Source: Scleromitrula shiraiana | Taxonomy: Eukaryota; Ascomycota; Leotiomycetes; Helotiales; Sclerotiniaceae | DNA: 64,000 nucleotides | Reading direction: 5' to 3' | NCBI GenBank assembly: GCA_028455995.1 | Contig: JABELC010000011.1 | Location: 1,240,001-1,304,000 of the forward strand | Shown here: positions 38,067 through 51,154 of the stretch, in pieces | Layout of the letters: every line of letters starts with the position of its first letter | Numbering within the stretch: the stretch's first letter is position 1 | The notes under the pieces: model-generated | The model's input: the letters and a program-made list of their open reading frames with translations, nothing else | Databases searched by the model: none | Told to the model about the DNA's origin: nothing | Translations under genes and position numbers: made by a program

Positions 38067-40657
38067 ATGGCTGCTACCAAAGTCGGCCATGGACTGGCCA
38101 AAGTCCTTGGTATCAAACTCAACTATCGCGATGAACTCAACAGTCAAGAGATTCTTCGTGGAGAGTCAGTCTTTTCCATTCAAACCGCCGATACATTCGT
38201 AGAGGAGGAGCCTCACAGTTCAGAATGGATCATGGATACTCTTCCTAACAAACATGATCTTGTTGCATACTGTCGTTCTTTGTTCCCTTTTCTGGATTGG
38301 ATTGGTTCCTATAATGTGCAATGGCTAATTGGAGATTTGGTTGCGGGTAAGTGAATATCAAAATGACCCCCTGAACAAGTACTTACTATAATTCAGGAAT
38401 CACCATTGGTGCTGTCGTTGTACCGCAAGGTATGGCCTATGCTATTCTCGCTGAGCTCAAACCTCAGTTCGGTCTTTACTCTTCCTTCATGGGAGTTCTC
38501 GTCTACTGGTTTTTCGCTACATCGAAGGATATCACTATCGGACCCGTCGCGGTTATGTCTACTCTCGTTGGACAGATTCTTGCGAAAGCCGCCGTCACTC
38601 ACCCAGATGTACCTGGCCATGTAATTGCATCTTGCATGGCCATCATTGCGGGATCAATCATTTCCTTCATCGGATTAATTCGGTGTGGTTGGATTGTTGA
38701 CTTGATTCCCCTCACTTCTATTTCGGCCTTCATGACCGGATCTGCCATTAATATTGCTGTTGGTCAAGTGCCAACCTTGATGGGTATCAAAGGCTTCAAT
38801 ACTCGAGCATCGACTTATTTGGTTGTGATCAACTCTCTAAAAGGACTTCCAAGAACCACACTTGACGCCGCTATTGGACTAACTGCTCTTGCAATGTTGT
38901 ACCTTTTGAGATTTGTAAGCAATAAACTCTTAACCTGTCGCTGCTATGACTGACTTTGGTATTTTTAGGCTGCTAGTTATGGTGCGAAGAAATTTCCGCA
39001 ACACAAGAAAGCTTTCTTTTTCGCTGCAACACTTCGAACCGCCTTCGTCATTCTTCTGTACACATTGATTAGTTGGCTCGTCAATATGCACCATCGCAAG
39101 AAGCCTCTCTTCAAGATTCTTGGAACAGTTCCACGAGGATTCCAAAACGCCGGCGTTCCTGAAGTCAATTCATCCGTCATCAACACTTTCGTGGGAGATT
39201 TACCGGCCACAGTCATTGTATTACTCATCGAACACATCGCTATCTCGAAATCCTTCGGACGAGTCAACAATTACATTATCAACCCATCTCAGGAGATGGT
39301 AGCAATTGGCGTCACAAACATCTTCGGTGCTTTCCTTGGTGGTTACCCAGTCACTGGTTCTTTCTCTCGTACCGCCATTAAGTCGAAAGCTGGAGTCAGA
39401 ACCCCATTCGCTGGTGTCATAACTGCTGTGGTTGTTCTACTTGCCATCTACGCCTTGACAGCAGTTTTCTTCTATATTCCAAGTGCGGCTCTGTCGGCAG
39501 TCATCATTCATGCCGTTGGTGATCTTATCACACCTCCAAATACGGTCTACCAATTTTGGAGGGTATCGCCTCTTGAGGTCTTTGTTTTCTTTGCCGGTGT
39601 AATTGTCACTATCTTCACTACCATTGAGATTGGTATCTACGTGACTATTTGCGTATCTTTTGCAATTCTTGTTTTCCGAATTATCAAGGCCAAGGGTCGC
39701 TTCCTTGGAAAGGTCAATATTCATTCCATTGTGGGTAACCCGGAATATCAATCAGCGCCTTTGACCAACCATGGCACTTTCTCTAAGACCGAGGCCTCGA
39801 GTGAAGATTCAACCGCTTCTCGCACTATCTTCTTACCTTTTGATCACGGCGATGGATCAAATCCCGAAGTTGATGTTCATGTTCCGTACCCAGGTATCTT
39901 TATCTATCGATTTTCCGAGGGCTTCAACTATCCAAATGCCAACCATTATTTGGATCACTTGATCAACACGATATTTGCAACAACAAGAAGAACAAATCCC
40001 AATCACTACGCTAGACCAGGCGATCGTCCATGGAATGATCCAGGACCACGTCGTGGCAAAGCCCCAGAAGACCACTCTGATCGTCCTATCCTTCGAGCTA
40101 TCATTCTCGACTTCAGTTCTGTCAACAATATCGACATTACTTCCATCCAACAACTCATCGATGTTCGCAACCAACTCGACACCTACGCTTCACCATCAAC
40201 CGTAGACTGGCATTTCACTTCAATCAACAATCGTTGGACCAAACGTGCTCTTGTCGCTGCCGGTTTCGGTTACCCCACTCTTGAGGCGGAAGGTAGTCAT
40301 CGCTGGAAGCCTATCTTCAGCGTTGCGGAAATTGGTGGAGAGGATTCAGCTGCAGCGGCTGCCGAAGCAAACAACAATGAAAAGGAATTAAGAGAGCACC
40401 GAACTAGGGAAAAAAGTCGCAATGAAAATGGAGATCAAATTAACGTGGATTCGGATAGCGGAAGTGGCCTTTCTGGAAGCGATTTCAAGGCGGCCACGAA
40501 GCAAGTGACGAGATCGAGGACGGCGGTGGTTAATGGTTTGAATAGGCCATTATTCCACATTGATCTTACGAGTGCATTCCAGAGCGCTGTGGCAAATGTC
40601 AGAGCTAGAGAGGAGTTGGAAGTAAAAGGTGGGAGAGGAATTGGTGAGGTGCCTTAG
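38067..40657 (+). CDS. SulP-family sulfate permease
   Basis: Three exons: 38067-38346, 38397-38914, 38969-40657; 2,487 nt, 828 aa. A cytosolic N-terminus precedes 10-14 membrane spans that include the family segment GAVVVPQGMAYAILAEL and GLYSSFMGVL, then NIFGAFLGGYPVTGSFSRTA. A C-terminal STAS domain follows (about 560-715, IILDFSSVNNIDITSIQQL) and a charged, Ser-rich tail. SulP proteins import sulfate with protons across the plasma membrane for cysteine and methionine synthesis; fungal homologues (CYS-14, SUL1/2) are induced by sulfur limitation through the bZIP factor CYS-3/MetR. Length fits fungal members. Which paralogue it is cannot be told from this alone. Confidence 0.95.
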
Positions 40658-41697
40658 AAAAGGCCCTTGTTGTAAATGGAGTTGAATCAATGAACGGCTG
40701 GGGGGGTTTATACTTACTTGTTTTTATATTACGAAGTAACCTTTTTGGAGGTTCTTAAATACCACAATTGTTTGGTTTTTGTTTGGGGACGGGGTGGCGG
40801 GTTAGGTTATTCGCGTTGGATTGGATGATTTGGTTCTGAAGATACACCCAGACATCTCCATACCATGATTGAGTTGGACTGGACATGGCCGGATTCTTAC
40901 ATACTTTTTGATAATATTGACTTGGAGTTTCTTTCTTGATCACTTAAAATGCCGTCTTTTGTTGTTCTGTGAATTATGAGGTGATATCTTATGCCTATGC
41001 CTTTCAGTTAGAATGACGAATAGTAACAACATATCTAACAATAGCAGGAAACATACTTACTATCTATTGTATGCAAGAAGGCAGAATAAGCAAATAACCA
41101 TACCCATACTAGAGTAGCTCTAGATGCTGGTGGATTGGCGGAGGATTACTACAAGAAGGCTAGGGATATGGAGTAGATAAAGAATTTCTGGGGGTACTCC
41201 CGTCCCGCCAGATCTATAGATCGTGCTAACTTAATAGAGTTTGGCTTTCAATTCCAAGTACTACCCTGTCACGTGCCTGTGAAACATCTCTAAACCGAGC
41301 AACCAATGCGAAAGAGCCTGTACTGAGTTTTAACCCCTCTAGGGCCCTTTGGGGCTCAATTTACTTGGGAAGGAGTGGGCAGTTCTGTTTGTATCAGATA
41401 TCTTTCCAAGGTTCATAGCATTTTCCACTGAAGTTTCAGCTGCTTCCTTCCCTTCCCTTCCCTTTCCCTTCCTTTCTGTCAATATGTTCAACTTTCATTC
41501 AATAAACACCAGACAATTAATGTCAACATCACTACCAATATTCATTTCTTTTCTATTTGATGGGCGAGGGTGAGAATCAATTAGATCTACCTATATAATT
41601 CAAAGTTTCCTCAATATATTATTTATCCTTCTCCTCTCTATCTACCACGCAGATCAAGTATATCGCAATTACATGATACTTAGACAGAAGTTGATTC
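40658..41697. other. Intergenic region
   Basis: About 1 kb between the permease 3' end and the first recognisable remnant of the mannosidase pseudogene. A CCTTC-rich run lies near 41,447-41,477. The missing 5' exons of the pseudogene could have been here, but I could not identify them. Confidence 0.4.
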
Positions 41698-42577
41698 GAG
41701 AATAGTTTCTACATACTTGGAAGGGATATAAAAAACATGCTTGGCTACATGATGAAGTTATGCCACTATCAGGGGGCCAACGAGATACTTTTGTTGGGCG
41801 GGGAGCTACATTAGTAGACTCACTTGATACTTTATATATAATGGGATTGAAGGATGAATTCGAAGATGCATTGAATACACTTGAGCAGATAGATTTCTTG
41901 AAGCTCAATACTGAGCGAGTGCCTGTTTTCGAAACTACGATTCGTTACTTGGGTGGTTTGTTAGGTGCATGGGATACTAGTGAACATAAATATCCCATCC
42001 TCCCCGGAACCATTGAAACCAGTTCTGGTTCTCCACTCCTCGACACCCAAGTCCAACATCTAGCCTGTTTCGTCGGCGGCATGGTAGGCCTCGGCTCACG
42101 AATCACCAATTCGTCACACGAACTCGATCTCACCATCCAACTCACCAACGGCTGCGTATGGGCATATTCGGCCACTCCTTCTGGAATAATGCCCAAAATC
42201 TTCCACGTAGACGCTTGCATCCACCCACCATCTACCTACAACGGCCCCCAAATACCTCCCACGGCTTTACACGCATCGATGACCCCTCCTACCAGCTCCG
42301 TCCCGAAGCCATATAATCCGTCTTCATCATGTACCGCCTGACCGCATCCCCGGAATGGCAAGAAAAAGGCTGGAAGATGTTCCAAGCAATAGTCAAGCAT
42401 ACACATACGAAGATTGAGATGGAGAGTTTTTGGTTGGCGGAGACGTCGAAGTATTTTTATTTGCTGTTTTGTGGGAGTGAGGTGGTTAGTTTGGATGTGT
42501 GGGTTTTTAATACGGAGGCGCATCCGCTGAGGCAGGCGGGGTGGAGTGGGGTGGGGTGGGGCGGGGGCGGTAGGTGA
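41698..42577 (+). pseudogene. GH47 alpha-1,2-mannosidase pseudogene
   Basis: Clear family sequence from YKKHAWLHDEVMPLSGG (about 41,728) through RGATLVDSLDTLYIMGLKDEFE and VFETTIRYLGGLLGAWD; it then jumps from KYPIL directly to QHLACFVGGMVGLGSRI. The roughly 150 residues between these points, including much of the catalytic barrel, are gone. Further damage: the frame shifts by about 42,245, a TAA interrupts the shifted frame at 42,314-42,316, and the conserved GYSSIKDV-type segment is missing before KIEMESFWLAETSKYFYLLF. The terminal motif VFNTEAHPL remains. A TAG at about 41,704 upstream is compatible with a lost exon boundary. Intact relatives trim Man9 N-glycans in the ER or Golgi or mark glycoproteins for degradation. 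This copy cannot encode an active enzyme. Confidence 0.85.
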
Positions 42578-43696
42578 GGGGTAAGTCGTAAAGGTGGGAG
42601 GAGGGGAAGAGGAGTTCGGATTTATAAATTCTGAAGGATGAATGACAGAATGAGATGGAGAGGGTATGAGAAGAGGTTAAGGAGTCTTCGCAGGTTTACT
42701 ATTATGATTATGATTATGGTTCTGCCATATCTATGTACATGAATGCACCTGTCAAGGATATAGATAGATGTGAAGGTTGAGATGAAATGGGACAGGTTAG
42801 GAAATTACGTTACGTTAATTGTACAAATATCCATCTATACAATTCAACGGGTCTTTGCTTTCTTTGTGTATATAGCCATATAGATAGCTAGGTAGCTAGA
42901 TATAAGAATAAAGATCGAAGTTGGTTACTATGGTTGCGGTGTAACATAATGTTTAATCGGTTCGAGAAAGCAAATCGAGGAGGAGAACTAAACAGATGTG
43001 GGAAGAAGAGCAAAGATTAGAATGGTAAATTCTATCTATTAGTATAATTCACTTGATTCATAATTTCGACAGATGTTATGCAAGCCATAGATACATACAT
43101 ACATAGATAGGTACATAGGAAAGGGGAAGGGAGAAACAAAAGGGGTAGCCGAGCCGATTTGAGGTTGGGGAAGACAAATCACTTAAAAGATAATCATATA
43201 AAATTTATCATGGGAGATCGAAATCGTTTTTGTATTATTTGATCTCTCTACCGTGTCCATTCATGCTGTGCAAAACCTTGCAGACCATATATCTAAAGCA
43301 TACATTTACCCATCCAACCACTCTACAAAAATACACCGGGATCTCTTATCCTTTCCATTTCCATCTCCATCTCCAATTCTCTTCTCTTTTCTTTGATGCA
43401 ATAAACCCATTGAATCATATCCTGCCATAAACTCCACGCTCGATGAAAGCCCAATCCGAAGCAAACCAGCTCAAGTGAATCAGGTTCATATCCATCCCAT
43501 TCATTCCATTGGAATTGGTCGATTCATGGATATGATGTAATTGAGTTTGCTTCGTACCCAATATAAACTCCGCCCAAATGATTTGATTCGTTGAATGCAT
43601 ATGCTATATCATTCTTCGTTGTTTTTTTGATCCTCCAAGTCCTAAAAACACCCATTATAACTCCCGTCTAACCCAATACCATACCATCCCATTCAC
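42578..43696. other. Intergenic region
   Basis: 1.1 kb between the mannosidase remnant and the Mex67 3' end. It has short TAGATA/ACAT repeats near 43,088-43,115 and no supported gene. Confidence 0.45.
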
Positions 43697-45890
43697 TCAT
43701 TGTGGAATTACAAAAGCTTCTGCTGGCAATTTATCCTTGGGTAAAAGTTAGTGAATTCATCCTGCTAGATAATCCAGGGGTATAAAAATAACGTACCTTA
43801 TTCGCAGTAAAAGCAACAAAAGCCTTTTCGATATCCCATCCAGTTTCGGTCAAGCACATGGTAGAATATTGAGGATTCATACCACTAACTTGGGAAAGTT
43901 GCACAGCAAGTGCTTGTTGTTCCGGAGTAAGGCTAGCAACGGGAGCGGTAGTAACGTTGGCGACAGGTTGATTCGCAATAGGTGGCAAAGGTCCCCAGGC
44001 TCGAAGTGCCAAAAGATCGCTGATTACTACAATGGGAGGACCGCCGGGTGCTCCAGGTCCCAAAATAAAAGTTCTTGAGAAACTGCGGAGTGCCTTGTCT
44101 GTGATTTTTGGGTTGTTTTCCTCGAATTCACCATGCACAGTAATTATGAGACCATCAACTCCAGTGGGACTCTGTCTTGAAGGATCGGGTAAACCAGGAT
44201 GAGGTTGGCATTCGAGTATATACTTGTGGGCTTGCGTAGAAATCTCAGGGTGTATCGTAGCTGGAAGTTCGTTCCATACTGGTTGGATTGCTTGGAGACC
44301 GTGATAACTTCGAGCTAGTCTACTGTTTGAATGTGTAATTTTGACATGATTACGCGAGTGCCTGGTGTATGCCGTCCATGGGGGAATCGGCACTGAACGA
44401 GAGTGAGGTGCCATGTTGTTGACAGAGAGTGAAAATTTGGATTGAGAGTCGTAAAAATTGGCCAATAAAGAGTTGCGATCCGAATCGTAGGCACCAAAGA
44501 ATTGACGAATAAAGTTCTCTCCGACTTGTCCAACGTCTTGAAATACTGGAGGAGAGATAGGGATGGGCGGCTTGCGAGATTCTCTGAGTGCTGCGATCTC
44601 CTCGGCAGATCTGACCTGAATACCATTCAAGATTTGAAGTTCCGGGTACCATTTCATAATATCCTTCTTGTAATCTGGTTCTAAAGTCTCGATAGGGTTG
44701 CCTGTCAGAACAATGTTTTCGAGATGTCGAAATTTCCAACGCCATGCATTGAGTGACTTTAGTTTCGCGAAATTATTTCTGGATAAGTCGAGATTCTTTA
44801 TGTCGGGGAAAGTCGAAGCAAGGGAAGTAACATTGAAAACATCGCCCAAATCGTTGTCCGTCAAAGTAACACTGACTATGGCTTCCTTCTTTTCCTCGCG
44901 AGATGAGAATAACTTATCACAAACGACCATCATGACTGGGAACAGCTTTGTTACCGAATTGCGATCATCAAATATCCCCATCTGTCTCAGCTTCTCATCC
45001 TGTCCTAATGCCGACAAATTCAAAAGCTTAAGGTTGCCATCATATCGGGTACTAAGTATTTCCTTGATTTTCTCTTCAACTGATTGTGCCTCTTTAGTCA
45101 TTTCTTTTGGTGTGTCCAATGCTGATTTCGAAGATGATTCGTTCTCTTCGATTATGAGAGTTGCTCCAGCAAATGAGAATCCATTCAATTTCAAAATAAT
45201 AGCTGCATCCTCGGGAGTGGCTGTAATAATGACGGAGTCACCTTTTCTATGTGACTATTCGATGTTAGCAAGGCGAAGAAGACCTTGAATTCGATCGCGG
45301 ATCACGGAGTGATAAAGCTAAAGTGTCGATCCTCGACTCGTTGTAGGGAATTTGGCTTGACAAGAGCGGGATATAACGGCGACGTCGCAGTGAAACTCGT
45401 GATCCCACAATCATGGCGATAAACATACCTTCTTGACCTGTACAGTCCTCTTCGATTTTGGGTCTAATCCTGAGGCTTTGCGCTCGAGAAATGATACCAG
45501 TGATTGAACACCGCCGTCCGAGTTAGTAGCCGCCTTACTTTCTTTGAGACCGTTGACAACAAGAGTTACCAACACGTTGGCGTGTTGAGTTCCCATGCCG
45601 CGGAGTATGGCTTGTTGAGTTCGTTGCATCGTAAGGTTACCACCTCGACTGGTACTCTTCGTTCCCCTCCTTGGCCCAGTTGGTATAGAAGCTCCAGTCG
45701 CATCCTTCCTAGCCTTGCCCCTAGGCCCGGTTGGTATAGAATTTCCAGTCGCAGCACCCATATCCAAATCTCCATCTTTATCAATTTTGATGGGACCTGT
45801 GCGTCTTTTGGAAATCCCACCGCGACCACCAGCTCTCGAACTGGAAGATCCATGGCGTGGACCTCTTGGTATCGGATTTCGTTGACTCAT
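43697..45890 (-). CDS. MEX67: Mex67 mRNA export receptor (NXF1 homologue)
   Basis: Three exons: 45890-45429, 45254-43797, 43735-43697; 1,959 nt, 652 aa. The N-terminal 80 residues are Arg/Gly-rich with repeated IPTGPR(R/G) segments, followed by an RNA-binding fold, leucine-rich repeats (NLDLSRNNFAKLKSLNAW..NIVLTGNPIETL), an NTF2-like domain starting near FIRQFFGAYDSDRNSLLANFYD, and a C-terminal UBA/TAP-C domain (MCLTETGWDIEKAFVAFTANK) completed by the 13-codon last exon ending AFVIPQ. With Mtr2 this protein carries mRNPs through nuclear pores; the NTF2-like and UBA parts bind FG nucleoporins. The second exon was set by using the acceptor at 45,255, which keeps the frame; the next AG would create a stop. 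Confidence 0.93.
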
Positions 45891-47869
45891 AATTTCGTAT
45901 TGTTACTCTTGAATGAAGAGTTGTATGGTATAAGGGGAGTTTCGAATATCGAAAGTCGTAAAATGCGGGAGAATATTGTAAGTTGGAAGCAAGACCGAAA
46001 TGTAAAGTGATTGTTGGATGACGATTGTATCACAAAAATACGGGGTCTTTCTACAAGAATGTATAAATAGGTTCCTTAGAACTTAGAAGAGATGGTGAAG
46101 ATTTTTTGAGTAACAAAAAGATTGTACGGGAGTTGGAGGAGGATATTGTGGTTGTTGAGAAAATGATTTAGAGAAAGAACATTGAGAATGGAAAGATAGA
46201 AGGAATCTCGGAAAGAAAGATAAAGAGGGCAGAAAAATTGAAGAGAAGCTTTACATAAGCAAGGCTAACATATTCAACAGAGTCATCATACATCATGCAT
46301 CATACATACATCATACCCCATGATGAATAATAAATACATAGTACTATGTACTATGTAAGTACTGCTAGCATCTTCAAGTTCTACTTAATTGAATATAAAA
46401 CTGTATTATGATGTAATTTAATCTTTACTTTAGGCTCTGATGTTGTATGCCTAATAATAATAATAATTCAATCATTTCAAGCTCTATCATGATTATGTGT
46501 CAGACAATCATCTTGTCTATTTTCAATATAGCCAATAACTTGAAGGCTATACAGCCTAGCCAATAAGGCTATACAGCCTTGGGATATATACCTACCTTGT
46601 ATATGATTGAAGGCACCACTCTTCTCTCTGGGTTACTTTCATTTCTGAGCCAGCATGGCGTCCACCTTCGCCCAATGCCCCGCAGCTTTTCAACGAAGCT
46701 CCCATCCCCATATTCAGAAGACTCGGTGAGGTGACGCTGTCGCAAATCAAATTTCGCGCATTGAGTATCGCAGGCTTCGCTGTAACCTTCTGGGCACTTA
46801 TTAGAGGTTATGCAGCAGCAGCGGGAACACTGACAGTGGCGCTCGGTATAAATGAGCCACGCGACTGCCCTATAGCATCATAAGGGCGTGGAAGATGGGT
46901 GATGTTTATGCAGGCTAATCCCGCCGTCCTGTATAAATCAAGGAGCAAAGCGAGGTGGATTGATCTTTTACTCTTGAAGCGCTGTAGACAAAACTGGCAG
47001 TATGAATGAATATTGTTAAGTATTTCTCATATGCCCTGAATCTGAAGTTTGAACCCCTCATACACTTGCCCCACTATCTTCAATGTTTCTACACTACACT
47101 GCCAAGAGTCAGAGATCTTGTGGTTGAATGACTAAGCTCAATTTATAGAAGTCAGGGGTTGCTACTCGTAGATTGTACGACTGTTCAGAAGAAAATGCAG
47201 GAGATAAGAGAAGGCTTACAAGGCTCTAAACACTCACCAGCTTCTTGTATATAAAAATAAAAATAAAAATACAATTTATCACAGTATAGAAAGAACTATA
47301 TGATGACTATGACTATGAGTTTGACTATCACTATCACTATGACTACTGACTCAATTTATTAGTTCAAACTTTCCTCCATTCGCCGTCCATGTAACTTCTC
47401 AAATCCCCTGCAAAAGCATATGCACGAATTTATTGAAGGGTACGAAAGCTTGTGGGACTTTTAAACTACACCCACCATCCGGAACCATACAGGCAAGAGC
47501 CGAGAACAGTCCTTTGCAAGCTGTCCTCAAGTAAATAGTAAACCCATTGAAAATGCGAATGAACGCCAATGGATAATTAAAAATAATTTTTCTACCTCTC
47601 TTCTTCCAAAAATTCATTTGATGCTTTGGCGCAAACCAAAAAAAAGTCTTTTGACCTTTCATTCTTTTCTTATAAGTTAATTGACTCGATGAGAAATTTG
47701 TTGTCTTAGGTCAATTGAATTCATTTTCCTTTCATAAGGTGTTTTTTTATGTATCCTTGAAAGCTCCCAAAAGGTTCCCTTATTTCGACTCGCCGCAAGG
47801 CTACCGACGAATATAAATTCTACATAAGATTAAAATTTACCTTTTTAGAATCGAATACGAGAGAGAAAA
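45891..47869. promoter_or_regulatory. Divergent intergenic region
   Basis: 2 kb between Mex67 (-) and Erv46 (+). It contains catcatac-type repeats (about 46,283-46,320), an AATAAA-type A-rich run near 47,252-47,272 and GACTAT/CACTAT hexamers (about 47,303-47,346). An open frame at 46,650-46,883 lacks an ATG. No gene is supported. Confidence 0.45.
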
Positions 47870-49370
47870 ATGCCTGCCAAATCTCGATTTACAAGGCTCG
47901 ATGCCTTTACAAAAACAGTCGACGAGGCACGAGTGCGCACAACTTCAGGAGGAATTGTAACGATAGCTTCATTGTTAATCGTCTTATATTTGGCTCTCGG
48001 AGAATGGGCAGATTACAGAAGGATAGTGGTACATCCGGAACTTGTAGTTGATAAAGGGCGAGGTGGGTTGTGCAACAATATCTAATATGGAGGAATTGAG
48101 TTTATATACTGATTCGTTTTCTTATCTATATAGGAGAGAAGATGGAAATTCATTTGAATATTACCTTTCCTAAAATCCCTTGCGAACTTTTGACGCTGGA
48201 CGTAATGGATGTTTCGGGAGAACAACAAGTTGGTGTGATGCATGGTGTTAATAAGGTCAGATTATCACCTCAAGAGGAGGGCGGTAGAGTTATTGACATT
48301 AAAGCTCTCGACTTGTATGTTTTCTGCCCCTCTAATCCTTATTTCGAGACTAAGATTTTGAAGACATAACGCCGATAATCAAGCAACACATCTCGACCCC
48401 AATTACTGTGGTGGTTGCTACGGTGCGACTCCTCCTCAAAGTGCGCAAAAGCCCGGCTGTTGTAACACCTGTGAGGAAGTACGAGAGGCATATGCGTCAG
48501 TCTCATGGGCTTTTGGCAGAGGAGAAAATGTAGAACAGTGTGAGCGTGAGCATTATGGCGAGCGCCTGGATGAACAACGAAAAGAAGGATGCCGCATTGA
48601 AGGTGGTCTCCGAGTTAACAAGGTGGTTGGAAATTTCCATATTGCCCCTGGACGCAGTTTTAGTAACGGAAATATGCATGTCCACGATCTCAACAACTAC
48701 TTCGATACACCGATTCCTGGAGGTCACGTATTTTCGCATCAAATTCATCATTTGCGATTCGGACCACAGCTTCCTGAAGAAGTTACTAAGAATCTCGGCT
48801 CAAGCTCTCTACTCCCATGGACTAGTCATCATCAAAATCCACTTGATTCAACGGAACAAATTACACATGAAGCTGCATACAACTTCATGTACTTTGTGAA
48901 GGTTGTTTCAACATCTTATCTTCCTCTTGGCTGGGAACATACTACCCACAACAGTGCTCCTCATGATGCAAGTGTAGACATTGGAACATATGGACACTTG
49001 GAAGATGGAAGCATCGAATCGCATCAATATTCTGTAACAAGTCATCGTCGAAGTCTAAACGGCGGGGATGATTCTGCCGAAGGACACAAGGAGAAATTGC
49101 ACGCACGAGGTGGAATTCCAGGCGTTTTCTTCTCCTATGTAAGTTTCATTACCTTTCCTTTTTTTAACAAAAACAAATCATCTAATCAATAATTAGGATA
49201 TCTCACCCATGAAAGTCATCAACCGAGAAGAGCGATCAAAGTCTTTAGTAGGATTCTTAACCGGTCTTTGTGCTATCGTTGGAGGTACTTTGACAGTAGC
49301 AGCAGCAGTTGATCGAGGATTATACGAGGGAGCCACCAGATTGAAAAAGATGCAATCGAAGAATCTATAG
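47870..49370 (+). CDS. ERV46: Erv46-like ER-Golgi cargo receptor subunit
   Basis: Four exons: 47870-48062, 48134-48314, 48364-49138, 49197-49370; 1,323 nt, 440 aa. First membrane span at about 29-45 right after LDAFTKTVDEARVRTTSGG; a large lumenal domain with HLDPNYCGGCYGA, CCNTCEEVREAY and a Cys-rich pattern; second span in the last exon (GFLTGLCAIVGGTLTVAAA) preceded by FFSYDISPMKVI. These are hallmark blocks of Erv46, which pairs with Erv41 and cycles in COPII/COPI vesicles, retrieving ER residents. The third exon starts after the AG at 48,363; the later AG would break the frame. Length agrees with the family. Confidence 0.93.
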
Positions 49371-50890
49371 TGATAGTATAGTGGGTGATTTGAGTGAAGA
49401 TAAACAAGTGCGGTAGCATGAATGGGGTTGGGGGGTATTTTGGAGCAACCAATTAGGCATTCTAGGAACTGGAGTTTAGAGGGCTTTGTATATTGATTAT
49501 AAGATTTTTTTTCCATTTTGAAGCGAATATACAAAATTGTTTTCCCAACATACTTCTGTTATACGTACATACATACCATACCGTATTTTAACAATGCACA
49601 ACGGACCGGTTTTTTTTTTGAAGGGGGCGTTTATGTGTGTGTAATTTACTGAAACTTGTATCACGAGACAGTTTGATCTGACATCGGAGCTCCATACAAA
49701 TGCATACAATAACGGAGAACTTGGTTTCAAGGATCGTAGCGGTCAATATGTAAGTAATATGCCATATCATACTATACACACCAATAGTACCTAGCAAATA
49801 GATGAATCAAGTAACCCCTGAAATCTGGGGTAGACCGTAGTAGTCAGTTTCTGCAAGGACGGCTGGAGTCGTAACATTGACTGACATTCATTCCTATTAC
49901 CAGTTTTGTTGAATGCGTGGTTGATGTGATACAATATTAGCTGGGATAAGGATTCTAAACCATGTTACCTAATAAGTATGTTATGCTATAATATTGATAT
50001 TGATATTATAATATTATGATATTATGATATTATGATTTGATATGATGGATGTATGTATGTAATAGGAAATTACTTAGGTAATTGGATGAGGTATCGTATC
50101 AATCACATGGGAGAGAGAAGATTTGTAGGAAGAGGAAAAGGAAGAGGAAGGGGAAGGGGAAGATACTACACAGTCTAGGTATGTATGGATTTTAGCTTTG
50201 ATACTTTGGGATCAGATCAGATCAAAGACGAGCGAGAAGGAAATACGAAGTCTGAAATCTAGAATTCTAAATAAAAGTTGAGTTGTGATATGATCTCGTA
50301 TCAAGCCGGAGACTTCTTCTCCAGAGCTAGGTAAAAAAAAAAAAAAAAAATCGAAGCCGTTCGTTCATTCATTCAAACTCCTGTGGCGTTTACAGTATTA
50401 AAACAAGCCCCGTTCCCCCAAACGGTTCTAGTCAGGAACCAAATCCACATCTGCACCCCTTAACAAACCCTTCGAATTAACGAATTAAATCTCGTAAATA
50501 ATTAAGTATGAAGTATGTGAAAAAAGTATTAGAAGATCTAAGAATAAGAAGAAAAATCGATGGGACTGGACTGGTGTTAAAAATCATTTTTTTCAATTTA
50601 TTTACTTATTTATTTACTTATTTATTTATTTGTTTATTAATAGAATAATAGAATAATAGAAGCGGGTAGAGTAAACCTAAGTAAGTGGATTATTAACTAC
50701 TTCGAGTACTTTAGCATATTAATAAAACTTGAATGCCCTTAATAATTTTATAAACCTAGGTTATTAGTACTATAAGTAGACAATTAAGTAGATTATATGT
50801 ATATGATATGTTTGTTAGTTTTATCGTGTTTTGTTCATCTGAGCATTCAATGACCTTTTTGACTACTTTATTTATGTATTGATTGCGGAT

Positions 50891-50935
50891 AGATATTGAT
50901 AGATATTGATAGATATCGATAGATATCGATAGATA
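50891..50935. repeat. 10-bp tandem repeat (agatattgat)
   Basis: Four 10-bp units plus a half unit; the last two full units read agatatcgat. Confidence 0.93.
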
Positions 50936-51106
50936 ACTTATTAATAACTTACGTGCAGCATAGCAGTAGCAAGCAGCAAGCTACAACAGCAAATAACCTG
51001 TGGACTTGCACTGTAATAAAATTTCATTACCCCCGTTTCTTCTCCTTGGCTCTAACTTTTTGGCTTGATACTTAATTATCCCCATATTTCCAAATCTAGA
51101 ACTAGA

Positions 51107-51154
51107 TGTAAATGTAAATGTAAATGTAAATGTAAATGTAAATGTAAATGTAAA
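51107..51154. repeat. (TGTAAA)8 microsatellite
   Basis: Eight perfect hexamer copies. Confidence 0.97.

Noticed and set aside
46650..46883. Plus-strand open frame with a membrane-span-like stretch
   Set aside because: No ATG in frame, no convincing splice partner and no recognised family; the ATG at 46,655 is in a different frame that stops soon.
47399..47662. Minus-strand 87-codon open frame
   Set aside because: No family, no supporting context, located just upstream of the Erv46 gene; likely chance.
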